Below are positions 16,515 through 26,486 of a stretch of DNA of 37,346 bases, in pieces. A program made the translations under genes and the position numbers. Under the pieces are notes generated by a model that was given only the letters and a program-made list of their open reading frames with translations, was not told the DNA's origin and made no database searches. The stretch covers positions 1 through 37,346 of the forward strand of contig CAZZIE010000027.1 in NCBI GenBank assembly GCA_964654185.1. The letters run 5' to 3'. Positions within the stretch are counted from its first letter, which is position 1. Every line of letters begins with the position of its first letter. This stretch comes from CAYFQV01 sp964654185 (GTDB taxonomy: Bacteria > Spirochaetota > Spirochaetia > DSM-27196 > PWMO01).

Positions 16515-17741
16515 ATGGTCATGGTAGAGATCCAGAGAGAATCATATCTGCAACAACTGGAACGCTTCGTCGAATCACCGGTTGTGACGGTGATAGTCGG
16601 TCTGCGCCGCGTCGGCAAAAGCGTACTTTTGCGACAGTTCTGCCGTCGTCGAGAGAGTCGCGCACGCGTGGTGTACATCGACAAGGAGGATCTGGCATTC
16701 AGTGACATCCGGACCGGCACCGATCTGGTCGCGTACGTGGATGCGCACCGGCAGAACGACTCGACGTACGTTGTCATTGACGAAGTGCAGCAAATCGAAG
16801 AGTGGGAGCGGGCCGTGGCCTCCCTCAATGGCCGTCCCGATACACGGATTGTCATCTCCGGCTCGAACTCGGACTTGCTTGCCGGCGAGTTGGCCACGCG
16901 GCTCGCGGGTCGGTACGTGACAATTCGGGTCCTTCCCCTCTCGCTTGCGGAATTCGCCCACCTCTTTGAGCTGACCCAAAATCAGCTTCTGTCCGGAACC
17001 GCACTCCTGGAACGGTACCGCGAGCTCGGGGGGCTTCCTGGACTACTCCACACCGACCTCTCTGAGGACGTCGTTGCGCAAATGCAGCGCGACGTCTACC
17101 ACACAATTGCACTACGAGATGTGGTGAGTCGTCACCGGATTCGTGACATCGACACCTTCGAGGCTGTTACCAGATTCGCCATGGACAATGTCGGGAATCT
17201 CGTCTCGGCGAAGAGCATCTCAGACTTCCTGAAGAGTGCACGAAGAAGCGGGTCGCCCGATACCGTCCTGAATTACCTCGCGTATCTCGCACAGGCGTAC
17301 GTCCTCGACCGCGTCGATCGCTACGATATCAAGGGCAAGCGCCACCTCGAGATCAATTCCAAGTACTACCTGGGCGACCTTGGGCTTCGTTCCGGTCTCC
17401 TGGGTGCAAAACCTCGCTGGATAGCGGGAGATCTGGAGAACCTTGTCTACCACGAACTGCTTCGACGGGGGTATCGCGTGTCGATCGGCGTTGCGGGCGA
17501 ACGGGAGATCGACTTCGTTGCGCAGACACGGGAAGGTCCAATCTACATTCAGGTTGCGTACCTGCTGGAAAGCCGTCAAACCCTGGACAGAGAGATTCGA
17601 TCCCTGCTGGCTGTGACGGATGCGTATCCGAAGTACGTCGTCTCCATGGACCCGCTTGTACCCGGCGAGATGGAGGGCATCAGACACATTCAGCTCTTGG
17701 ACTTCTGCATGGGGGGCCGGCTCCAGCCGTCTGCGGAGTGA
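16515..17741 (+). CDS. AAA_14/DUF4143-family ATPase
   Basis: A 408-residue protein with an N-terminal P-loop domain: Walker A GLRRVGKS (29-36), Walker B YVVIDEVQ (84-91), sensor-1-like VISGSNS (113-119), and LPLSLAEF typical of this family. The C-terminal part (after about 280) has YYLGDLGLR...NLVYHELLRRGY and EREIDFVAQT, the conserved DUF4143 motif with nuclease-like acid residues. These ATPases are common and often present in several copies, but their physiological role is unknown. No Shine-Dalgarno precedes ATG 16515; a second ATG at 16521 is the alternative. It is monocistronic, has its own palindromic promoter and ends before a bidirectional terminator. Confidence 0.9.
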   Translation: MVMVEIQRESYLQQLERFVESPVVTVIVGLRRVGKSVLLRQFCRRRESRARVVYIDKEDLAFSDIRTGTDLVAYVDAHRQNDSTYVVIDEVQQIEEWERAVASLNGRPDTRIVISGSNSDLLAGELATRLAGRYVTIRVLPLSLAEFAHLFELTQNQLLSGTALLERYRELGGLPGLLHTDLSEDVVAQMQRDVYHTIALRDVVSRHRIRDIDTFEAVTRFAMDNVGNLVSAKSISDFLKSARRSGSPDTVLNYLAYLAQAYVLDRVDRYDIKGKRHLEINSKYYLGDLGLRSGLLGAKPRWIAGDLENLVYHELLRRGYRVSIGVAGEREIDFVAQTREGPIYIQVAYLLESRQTLDREIRSLLAVTDAYPKYVVSMDPLVPGEMEGIRHIQLLDFCMGGRLQPSAE

Positions 17742-17860
17742 GCTGCGCATCCCGCGAGACACCCGGAGGACGTCCACCGCGTGCCCCGGCGGCGGCACCA
17801 CGCCAAATCGAAGCGGCGGTTCCGGGCGGCCACGCCACCCGGAAACCGATAGGGTACAAG

Positions 17861-17883
17861 AAGGCCCCCGATCAGGGGGCCTT
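17861..17883. terminator. Bidirectional terminator between ATPase gene and dnaK
   Basis: AAGGCCCCC (17861-17869) and GGGGGCCTT (17875-17883) form a perfect 9-bp stem with a 5-nt loop between two convergent genes. The gap 17742-17860 otherwise holds nothing I can identify. Confidence 0.7.
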
Positions 17884-17897
17884 CATCTATGATAACA

Positions 17898-17916
17898 CCG
17901 CGGGTCCTTCCCGCGG
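17898..17916 (-). terminator. dnaK terminator hairpin
   Basis: CCGCGGG and CCCGCGG make a perfect 7-bp stem with a 5-nt loop. On the minus strand it lies 21 bp after the dnaK stop and is followed by TGTTATC. Confidence 0.55.
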
Positions 17917-17937
17917 CGACTGTGCTGTGCGGCGCCC

Positions 17938-19965
<2,028 letters not shown>

Positions 19966-20022
19966 ACTGCAACCTCCTTATTCTGATGCGATCCAGATTC
20001 CGTTTCAGTGTTGATCACCCAT

Positions 20023-20062
20023 ATCATAGCAGGATGTGTGCCAACTTACACGTGAAGCACGT
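20023..20062 (-). promoter_or_regulatory. dnaK promoter region with dyad
   Basis: On the minus strand TTGGCAC (20044-20038) and CCTGCT (20033-20028) form a GG-N10-GC element like a sigma-54 promoter and match the one at 5255 in 13 of 17 positions. The same stretch ends in TGC-TATGAT (20031-20023), an extended -10 for sigma-70, with no clear -35. Directly upstream is the imperfect dyad TTACGTG-CTT-CACGTGTAA (20065-20047). No CIRCE element is present. Which reading is right cannot be decided by eye. Confidence 0.4.
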
Positions 20063-20204
20063 AACCATCGATCCAGAATAGAATTATGACGATGCCTCAG
20101 CCCTGAGCCGATGCACACGAACGCGACATCCCGACCGGGGGTGTTTCATTATGACGCAAATTGGGGCGCGCGGCCGGGAAGCCGTGGCGCAAATCTGCCT
20201 ACGG

Positions 20205-20262
20205 TAGCGGCGGGCCGCCCGCTCCCGCGGGCCGCAAGCTCCCGCGGGGCCGCCCGCCCGGA
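20205..20262. repeat. GC-rich repeat block between dnaK and the frameshifted gene
   Basis: GCTCCCGCGGG followed by CCGC occurs at 20221 and again at 20238, flanked by GGGCCGCCCG on one side and GGGCCGCCCG on the other, so strong hairpins can form. The block lies just downstream of the minus-strand gene ending at 20293 and may terminate it. The rest of the 327-bp gap 19966-20292 holds the dnaK promoter and nothing else I can support. Confidence 0.4.
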
Positions 20263-20292
20263 GACAATGCTCGGCGCGGCTCACCGGTGCGG

Positions 20293-20711
20293 TTACTCCC
20301 CGGAGAGGATGCGCTCGAACTCCTTGAGCTTGGTGTCGAGGGAGAGGCGCATGACCTGCTCCCGGCCCGCGTGATCCAGGTAGACCACGTCCAGGGTGGG
20401 CGGGGAGTACGCGAAGATGCGCTTCAGCACGGAGGGTTCCCGGCTGATACCGACCGACCGGATGCTCTCGCGGTCCACATCCAGCTTGACCTCCTTCGAC
20501 GCGGAGGAGCGGTCGGCCGTCACAATGGACATGAACCAGTTCTGCTTGGCGAGGTGATGAATGCGAGGCCCCAGAGACCTCCGTCCCCCTCCAGGCAGCC
20601 GGAGACGCAGTGCGCCATGGCGTAGGTCTCCACGCTCTCGCCGAGCTCCTCCTCGGTGCGCTGCCAGAACTCCTGGACATCCTGCTGGGTCGTGGCTTTT
20701 CTCCCGAACAC
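20293..20711 (-). pseudogene. Frameshifted small conserved-looking protein gene
   Basis: Two protein-like stretches lie in different frames on the minus strand. The first, from about GTG 20711, reads VFGRKATTQQDVQEFWQRTE...CLEGDGGLWGLAFI. The second reads HHLAKQNWFMSIVTADRSSA...LKEFERILSGE and ends at 20293. They join near 20555-20560 (GCATTCATCACC) if one base is gained or lost. Together they would make a ~139-residue soluble alpha/beta protein that I do not recognise. From ATG 20532 the second frame alone could give 79 residues, but without the natural N-terminus. It is divergent from pepP with a short shared upstream region. Either a real disruption or a single-base sequencing error. Confidence 0.6.
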
Positions 20712-20801
20712 GGCTTCAATCGTAACCTGCCGGCAGCCCCCTGTCCATACGGCACGCTGCTTCCTATACTGAGCGGCACAATTGCACTGCAGGAGTGTCC
20801 C

Positions 20802-22580
20802 ATGACCGTACAGGAAAAGCTTGCCGCCCTTCGCCGCCGGATGCGCGAGGCCGATCTGGCCGCCTACATCGTGCCGAGCGCCGACCCGCATCAGAGCGAG
20901 TACGTAGCGGACCGGTTCAAGTTGCGCCAGTGGCTCTCCGGCTTTCAGGGTTCCGCCGGCGTCGTCGTGGTGACCGCCGAGCACGCCGGTCTGTGGACGG
21001 ACTCCCGGTACTACCTGGAAGCAGGTTCGGTGCTGGAGGGCTCTGGCATAGACCTCTTCAAGGCCGATGAGTACGGCGTCCCCTCCTACCCGAAGTGGCT
21101 CATCTCCACTCTGGGCAGGGGAGCCCGGGTCGGCGTGTGGGCTGAGAGCATCTCCCTGGGCAACTTCCGGCAAGTCGAAGAGACCCTGCGGAATGGCGGC
21201 CTCTCCCTGGTGGCGACGGAGGATCTGGTCGGCGCAATCTGGGACGGCCGCCCGGACTTGCCTAGGAATTCCGCCTTCCTCATGCCCGCCGAGCACGCCG
21301 GCCGGACCCGCCGGGAGAAGCTTGCCGATCTCCGACGCTCCCTCGAAGAGAAAGGGGTCGACGCCGTCGTGCTCCCCGCCCTGGATGAGGTGGCCTGGCT
21401 CTTCAACCTCCGGGGCAGCGACATCCCCTACAACCCGGTGGTCCTTGCGTACGCCGTGGTTTCCGCGGAGGAGGCGTTCCTCTTCATGGATGCCGCCAGG
21501 CTCTCCCCGGAGGAGCGCGGCGCCCTGGAAAACGACGGGGTCACCCTGAAGCCCTACGACGAAACCTGCCGGAACCTGAAGGACCTGCCGGATGGGTGGA
21601 GCGTCGGCATCGACCCGGATCAGGTAACGGTGGCGCTCCGTGAGTGCATTTCCGGCGGGGCCGAGGCAAAGGAGATCGGCAGCCCCGTCACCATGCCGAA
21701 GGCGAAGAAGAACGAAACCGAGCTCGCGGGTATGCGTCGGGCAATGGCGAAGGACGCCGTGGCAATGGAGCGTTTCCTCTACTGGATCGAGCAGGCCGTG
21801 CCGACGGGGCGGGTGACGGAGCGTACCGCCGCCGAGGTGCTCCGGGAGTTCCGGGCGGAGCAGGCGGACTTCGTCGGTGAGAGCTTCCAGACCATCTCCG
21901 GGTACGCCGGGCACGGTGCAATCGTGCACTACCGCGTCACCGAGGAGAGCGACGTCCATCTGCACAGCGAGGGACTCTACCTGGTGGACTCCGGCGGCCA
22001 CTACCGCCACGGCACCACCGATATCACCCGGGTCGTACCCCTCGGCGAAGTCTCACCGCAGATGCGGGAGGACTTCACCCTGGTGCTGAAGGGGCACATT
22101 GCCCTGGCGACGCAGCAGTTCCCGAAGGGCACAACCGGCCACCAGCTCGACGCCCTTGCCCGAACCGCTCTCTGGCAGGCCGGGCGCAACTACGGCCACG
22201 GCACCGGCCACGGCGTGGGCTGCTTCCTCAACGTGCACGAAGGCCCCCAGGCCATCGGCACGAAGTACATTCCCGTCGCCCTGGAGCCAGGCATGGTCGT
22301 CTCAAACGAGCCCGGTCTCTACCGCCCCGACGAGTACGGCATCCGCATCGAGAACCTGGTCGTGGTAACCCCGACCGACACCACCGACTTCGCCGAGTTC
22401 TACGGCTTCGAGAACCTGACCCTGTGTCACATTGACACGCGCCTCGTGGACCTCCGCATGCTCCGCCCGGACGAGCGCGACTGGCTCAACAGCTACAACG
22501 CCCACGTCTACGAAACCGTCGTCGGGGAGCTGGAGGAGCCGATCCGGCAGTGGCTGGGAGAGCGAACCGCCCCGGTGTGA
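20802..22580 (+). CDS. pepP: Xaa-Pro aminopeptidase (aminopeptidase P, M24B)
   Basis: A 592-residue protein with the three-domain layout of long XPNPEP1-like enzymes: N-terminal creatinase domain beginning IVPSADPHQSEYVADRFK...WLSGFQGSAG, a second similar domain, and the C-terminal pita-bread catalytic domain. Metal ligands are visible: the Asp pair in DSGGHYRHGTTDITR, the His in HGTGHGVGCFLNVHEGP, and Glu residues in SNEPGLYRPDEYGIRIEN. It removes N-terminal residues preceding proline, using a dimetal (usually Mn) centre. ATG 20802 has AGGAG 6 nt upstream; the frame is open further upstream, but that part overlaps the divergent gene and is not protein-like. A -10 box TATACT lies at 20765-20770 with a poor -35. 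Confidence 0.93.
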   Translation: MTVQEKLAALRRRMREADLAAYIVPSADPHQSEYVADRFKLRQWLSGFQGSAGVVVVTAEHAGLWTDSRYYLEAGSVLEGSGIDLFKADEYGVPSYPKWLISTLGRGARVGVWAESISLGNFRQVEETLRNGGLSLVATEDLVGAIWDGRPDLPRNSAFLMPAEHAGRTRREKLADLRRSLEEKGVDAVVLPALDEVAWLFNLRGSDIPYNPVVLAYAVVSAEEAFLFMDAARLSPEERGALENDGVTLKPYDETCRNLKDLPDGWSVGIDPDQVTVALRECISGGAEAKEIGSPVTMPKAKKNETELAGMRRAMAKDAVAMERFLYWIEQAVPTGRVTERTAAEVLREFRAEQADFVGESFQTISGYAGHGAIVHYRVTEESDVHLHSEGLYLVDSGGHYRHGTTDITRVVPLGEVSPQMREDFTLVLKGHIALATQQFPKGTTGHQLDALARTALWQAGRNYGHGTGHGVGCFLNVHEGPQAIGTKYIPVALEPGMVVSNEPGLYRPDEYGIRIENLVVVTPTDTTDFAEFYGFENLTLCHIDTRLVDLRMLRPDERDWLNSYNAHVYETVVGELEEPIRQWLGERTAPV

Positions 22581-22606
22581 CCCCGGCGACCTACTCAGAC
22601 CCCCGC

Positions 22607-22769
22607 AACCTACCCACAACCCTGTTGATGGCACATACCGAAAACTGTTACGCAGCCATGGCTTGGCGCCAGGAGGCGGTCGACAACCACCCTGCCGGCG
22701 CAGAACCCGCGCAAACTTCGCCTGTACCGTGACTTGGCGGAATCCCATCAACAGGGTTGTGGGTAGGTT
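22607..22769. repeat. 163-bp element with perfect 25-bp terminal inverted repeats
   Basis: 22607-22631 (beginning AACCTACCCACAACCCTG) is the exact reverse complement of 22745-22769. The 113-bp interior has no convincing reading frame and only weak internal pairing (TTGGCGCCA). It fills most of the gap between convergent pepP and pncB, and its right end touches the pncB stop codon. No target-site duplication is evident. It could be a MITE-like remnant or a long-stem bidirectional terminator. Confidence 0.7.
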
Positions 22770-24214
22770 CAATGCTCGTCTTTGTGGTTGCCCAGGTATT
22801 TCTCCAGCATCTCGCCCTTGGTGTTCTTGACGGAGTCGGAGATTGAGACCTTGTAGATGTGCGGGTTGATGATGCGGCGGTAGGTCTGGTCCAGGGAGTC
22901 GAGGTTGCGCCTGGCGTGGGTCTGGATCTCCGCCAGGGTCGGTCGCGTGCCGATGACGGTGCCGTTCTCCATGTACTTTTTGAGCAGTGGAATCACCGGG
23001 CCGTGGGGGCGCATGCGGAAGTGCCGGTAGTCCACGTAGGGGTGATGAAAGTTGTAGGTGTGGCCGGCATCGATGCCGTCACCCTCGAAGGTGATGAGGT
23101 CGGCCAGGGGGCTTCCCTCCTCATGCAGGAATCGGTACACCTGCTTGATGCCGGGATTCGTCGACTTCTCCGGGTTGTCGGAGACCTTCATGGTTGGCTG
23201 GAAGACGCCGTTCACTTCCTTGGCGGCCAGCTTGTAGACGCCGCTGAAGGAGGCCTCGGAGCCGCCGGTGACGAGGTGGGTACCGACCCCCCAGAGATCG
23301 ATCGGGGTGCCCGCCGCGACGAGCTGATGGATAATGTCCTCGTTCAGCTCGTTCGAGGCGGCAATGGTGGCGTCCGTCAGGCCGGCGGCGTCCAGGGCCT
23401 TGCGCACCTGAATGCTGAGGTACTGGATGTCGCCGCTGTCCAGGCGCACCCCGAAGGGCTTCCCCTTCTCCTTGAGGCGCTTGCCGATCTCGACGGCGTT
23501 GGGAATGCCGCTGTCCAGCGTGTCGTAGGTGTCGATGAGGAGAATGGCTGAATCCGGGTAGAGCTCAGCGAACTTGTCGAAGGCTTCCCGCTCGTCGTCG
23601 AAGGCCATGACCCAGGAGTGCGCCATGGTTCCGGTGACGGGAATGTTGAAGCGTTTCCCGGCGTAGACGTTCGAGGTTGCCGCGGCCCCGCCGATGTACG
23701 CGGCGCGGCTCGCTGAGATGGCGCCGTCGACGCCCTGGGCGCGGCGCAGGCCGAACTCGGCGACCTTGCCGTGGTTGGCTGCCAGATAGATCCGCGCCGT
23801 CTTGGTGGCAACGAGCGTCTGAAAGTTGATGATGTTCAAGAGCACGCTCTCGATCAGTTGCGCCTCCATGAGGCTGGCGTGCACCCGGATCAGCGGCTCG
23901 TGCGGAAAGACCGCGGTTCCCTCGTCCATTGCCCAGATGTCACCGCGGAAGCGGAAGCTCTTGAGCTCATCCAGGAAGTCCTGGTGGAACATGCCCAGAC
24001 TGTCCAGGTACTCCAGGTCATCTTCCGAGAAGTGCAGGTTCTCCAGGATATTCAGCAGGTCGTCCAGTCCCGCAAAGACCGAAAAGCCGCCGTGAAAGGG
24101 CTGTCGCCGGAAGAACATGTCGAAGACCACGCGGGGGTTCAGATCGTAGTGATAGTACCCCTGCATCATGGTCAACTCGTAGAGGTCGGTAAGCAGGCCG
24201 CTCTTGATCGTCAT
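22769..24214 (-). CDS. pncB: Nicotinate phosphoribosyltransferase
   Basis: A 481-residue enzyme that joins nicotinate to PRPP, with ATP stimulation, to make nicotinate mononucleotide for NAD synthesis. Family motifs: SGLLTDLYELTMMQGY at the N-terminus, FGLRRAQGVDGAISASRAAYIGG around 154-176, TGTMAHSWVMAF with the phosphorylated-His equivalent, LIDTYDTLDSGIPNA, GVRLDSGD and DLWGVGTHLVTGG in the phosphate-binding barrel. The length fits the bacterial long form. The ATG at 24214 overlaps the pncA stop as ATGA, so the two are translationally coupled. The stop codon touches the 25-bp inverted repeat. Confidence 0.95.
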   Translation of the reverse strand: MTIKSGLLTDLYELTMMQGYYHYDLNPRVVFDMFFRRQPFHGGFSVFAGLDDLLNILENLHFSEDDLEYLDSLGMFHQDFLDELKSFRFRGDIWAMDEGTAVFPHEPLIRVHASLMEAQLIESVLLNIINFQTLVATKTARIYLAANHGKVAEFGLRRAQGVDGAISASRAAYIGGAAATSNVYAGKRFNIPVTGTMAHSWVMAFDDEREAFDKFAELYPDSAILLIDTYDTLDSGIPNAVEIGKRLKEKGKPFGVRLDSGDIQYLSIQVRKALDAAGLTDATIAASNELNEDIIHQLVAAGTPIDLWGVGTHLVTGGSEASFSGVYKLAAKEVNGVFQPTMKVSDNPEKSTNPGIKQVYRFLHEEGSPLADLITFEGDGIDAGHTYNFHHPYVDYRHFRMRPHGPVIPLLKKYMENGTVIGTRPTLAEIQTHARRNLDSLDQTYRRIINPHIYKVSISDSVKNTKGEMLEKYLGNHKDEH

Positions 24215-24852
24215 ACGCCGAGTTCCGCCGATGTGATGTAGCTGACGCCGGCATTCTCCATGTCCCGGCGCGCCTTGTCGAGGTTGCCCTCCGGGATGTC
24301 CACGCCTCTCGTCGCATCCGAGATCACCGCCGTCTCATATCCGAGCTTCCGGGCATCCATGGCGGTGAAGTAGACGCAGACGTCCTCGGCCAGGCCGACC
24401 ACGAAGACGCGCTCGAATCCGAGCCCCTTCAGGTAGCTGTCGAGTCCGGTCGGCGTGGTCTTGTCGTTCTCGAAGAACGCCGAGTAGGAGTCCAGGTGGG
24501 TCTTCGCCCCTTTATGCAGGACGATGTTAACGGGTCTCACGTCGAGGTCAGGGTGGAACGCTGCTCCCTCCGTGCCCTTCACACAGTGGTCGGGCCACAG
24601 GAGCTGCGTCATCCCGTCGTGCTCAACGGTATCCGTCGGCTCCTTCCCCGGATGCGAGGACGCAAACGAGACGTGGTCGTCGGGATGCCAGTCCTTCGTC
24701 GCAACGACGTGGGGAAAGAGCCCGGATACCCGGTTGATCACGGGAATGGCCTTGTCTCCCTCCGGAACTGCCAGACCGCCCCCGGGGCAGAAGTCATTCT
24801 GGACGTCAATTATAATGAGTGCAGATCGTGCTATCTCGTCTTGAATCGCCAT
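24211..24852 (-). CDS. pncA: Nicotinamidase
   Basis: A 213-residue isochorismatase-fold hydrolase that deamidates nicotinamide to nicotinate, the substrate of the next gene. Catalytic triad candidates: Asp in IIDVQNDFCPGG, Lys in VLHKGAKT and Cys in LAEDVCVYFTA. The metal site is DWHPDDH. ATG 24852 has AAGGAGG 7 nt upstream. It forms a two-gene NAD salvage operon with pncB through a 4-bp overlap. No NrtR or NiaR operator was recognised upstream; a partial copy of the 22607 inverted repeat core (CCTGTTGATGGC) lies in its leader near 24927. Confidence 0.94.
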   Translation of the reverse strand: MAIQDEIARSALIIIDVQNDFCPGGGLAVPEGDKAIPVINRVSGLFPHVVATKDWHPDDHVSFASSHPGKEPTDTVEHDGMTQLLWPDHCVKGTEGAAFHPDLDVRPVNIVLHKGAKTHLDSYSAFFENDKTTPTGLDSYLKGLGFERVFVVGLAEDVCVYFTAMDARKLGYETAVISDATRGVDIPEGNLDKARRDMENAGVSYITSAELGV

Positions 24853-25052
24853 AGGTGCCTCCTTGGGTAAGAACGTAGCGATTCCCCGCAGCGGAAAGAA
24901 TAACCCACATGGTGGGCGCCTGTAAGCCATCAACAGGATTCGCATCACTGTGGACGGCATAACCGATACCCATGGGCGGCAAGAGGGGAGAATCCCGCTC
25001 GCGGAAATGAGAACTGCTACTCGTCCAGCCCTCATAGGTTGTCACGGGGTCT

Positions 25053-25070
25053 GCCAAATACTACATTGGC
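25053..25070 (+). promoter_or_regulatory. Inverted repeat upstream of the disulfide oxidoreductase
   Basis: GCCAA (25053-25057) and TTGGC (25066-25070) flank an 8-nt spacer, 26 bp before the ATG at 25097 and next to TATAGA (25074-25079), a possible -10. It may be an operator. The remainder of the 244-bp divergent gap 24853-25096 shows no further clear signal. Confidence 0.3.
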
Positions 25071-25096
25071 GAATATAGAATCAATCTGGAGGCCAC

Positions 25097-26476
25097 ATGT
25101 CTGAGAAGTTCGATGCAATCATTATCGGAGCTGGACAGGGCGGTTTCCCCGCCGCCACGACCTTTGCGGGGAAGGGATGGAAAACCGCACTGATTGAACG
25201 CGAGCACGTCGGGGGAACCTGCGTGAATGAGGGGTGCACCCCCACCAAGACCATGGTAGCGAGCGCCCGGGTCGCGCACCTCGCCCGGCGCGGCGGCGAC
25301 TACGGTGTCGGCACCGGGAGCGTATCCGTTGACATGGAGACGGTACGAAAGAGGAAGCGCGACATTGTCGAGTCCTTCCGCGGCGGCAGCGAGCAGCGGG
25401 TCGCCGGCACCGAAAACCTCACCCTCCTGGAGGGACAGGCGCGGTTCGCCGCCAACAGGAGCATTGAGATCGCCATGCGGGACGGCACGACCCGCGTCCT
25501 GGATGCGGATACCGTGATCATCAACACGGGCGCCTCCCCGGCGGTCCCGCCCGTGGACGGACTCTCGGATGTGCCCTATCTCGATTCGACCTCGATCATG
25601 GAGCTCGGCGAGGTACCGGAGCACCTCCTGGTGATGGGCGGGGGCTACATTGGCCTGGAGTTCGGACAGATGTTCGCCCGCTTCGGCAGCAGAGTCACCA
25701 TTGTGAATCGAGGCCCTCAACTTGCCGCACGGGAAGACCCGGACGTTGCCGAGGAGGTCCGGAAGATCCTGACCGAGGACGGTGTCGAGGTGGTACTGAA
25801 CGCGAGCGCAACCGCTGTCGCACAGACCGGAAGCGGCGCCATTCGCCTGGCCGTGGATCAGGATGGGGAGGAGCGCGTCTTCGAGGGTTCGCACCTGCTC
25901 GTTGCGACCGGCCGCAGGCCCAATACCGGCGATCTCGGGCTGGATACCACCGATCTCACAACAGACAAGCGCGGCTTCATTCAGGTGAATGACCGCCTGG
26001 AGACCGGGGTGGACGGAGTCTACGCCATCGGCGACTGCAAGGGTGGCCCCGCCTTCACGCATGTCTCCTACGCGGACTTCCGCATTGTGAATCAGAACCT
26101 CTTCGGCGACGGCAATGGCTCCATTGCGGGACGGCTCGTCCCGTACGCCATGTTCATTGATCCGCAACTCGGTCGCGTCGGAATGAACGAGAAGGAAGCC
26201 GAGGCCGCAGGCATCGACTATGAAGTCAAGAAGATGCCAATGGAGTGGGTTGCCCGTGCGCTGGAGACCGACGAGGCGCGCGGCATGATGAAGGCGATCA
26301 TTGACCCGAAGAGCGAGCGGATCCTTGGATTCACCTGCCTCGGCATTGAAGGCGGCGAGATTGCCGGGGCGGTTCAGATTGCAATGATGGCCGGGCTTCC
26401 GTACACTGCGCTTCGGGACGGCACCTTTGCCCATCCCACGATCATGGAATCGCTGAACAACCTGTTTTCATTGTAA
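25097..26476 (+). CDS. Flavin-dependent pyridine nucleotide-disulfide oxidoreductase
   Basis: A 459-residue class I FAD disulfide reductase of the mercuric reductase/dihydrolipoamide dehydrogenase group. Features: N-terminal FAD fingerprint IIGAGQGGFPAA (9-20), redox-active pair in GGTCVNEGCTPTK (CxxxxC), NAD(P) fingerprint MGGGYIGLEF, second FAD site GVYAIGDCKGGPAFTH and C-terminal dimerisation domain ending HPTIMESLNNLF. The catalytic C-terminal His of lipoamide dehydrogenases (HAHPT) appears as FAHPT, so that it lacks the first His of the HxHPT motif. It has no N-terminal heavy-metal-binding domain and no C-terminal Cys pair, so mercury reduction is unlikely. ATG 25097 follows GGAGG. No 2-oxoacid dehydrogenase genes are nearby, so the substrate is open. 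ndk follows after 10 bp. Confidence 0.85.
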   Translation: MSEKFDAIIIGAGQGGFPAATTFAGKGWKTALIEREHVGGTCVNEGCTPTKTMVASARVAHLARRGGDYGVGTGSVSVDMETVRKRKRDIVESFRGGSEQRVAGTENLTLLEGQARFAANRSIEIAMRDGTTRVLDADTVIINTGASPAVPPVDGLSDVPYLDSTSIMELGEVPEHLLVMGGGYIGLEFGQMFARFGSRVTIVNRGPQLAAREDPDVAEEVRKILTEDGVEVVLNASATAVAQTGSGAIRLAVDQDGEERVFEGSHLLVATGRRPNTGDLGLDTTDLTTDKRGFIQVNDRLETGVDGVYAIGDCKGGPAFTHVSYADFRIVNQNLFGDGNGSIAGRLVPYAMFIDPQLGRVGMNEKEAEAAGIDYEVKKMPMEWVARALETDEARGMMKAIIDPKSERILGFTCLGIEGGEIAGAVQIAMMAGLPYTALRDGTFAHPTIMESLNNLFSL

Positions 26477-26486
26477 GGAGTCTACC

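Noticed and set aside
20023..20065. CIRCE (HrcA operator) at dnaK
   Set aside because: The consensus TTAGCACTC-N9-GAGTGCTAA is not present; only a different dyad is.
22607..22769. Insertion sequence reading of the 163-bp inverted-repeat element
   Set aside because: It has no transposase frame and no target-site duplication I can see, so I call it only a repeat of unknown nature.
25097..26476. Mercuric reductase (merA)
   Set aside because: The redox pair and fold fit, but there is no C-terminal Cys pair, no metal-binding N-domain and no other mer gene.
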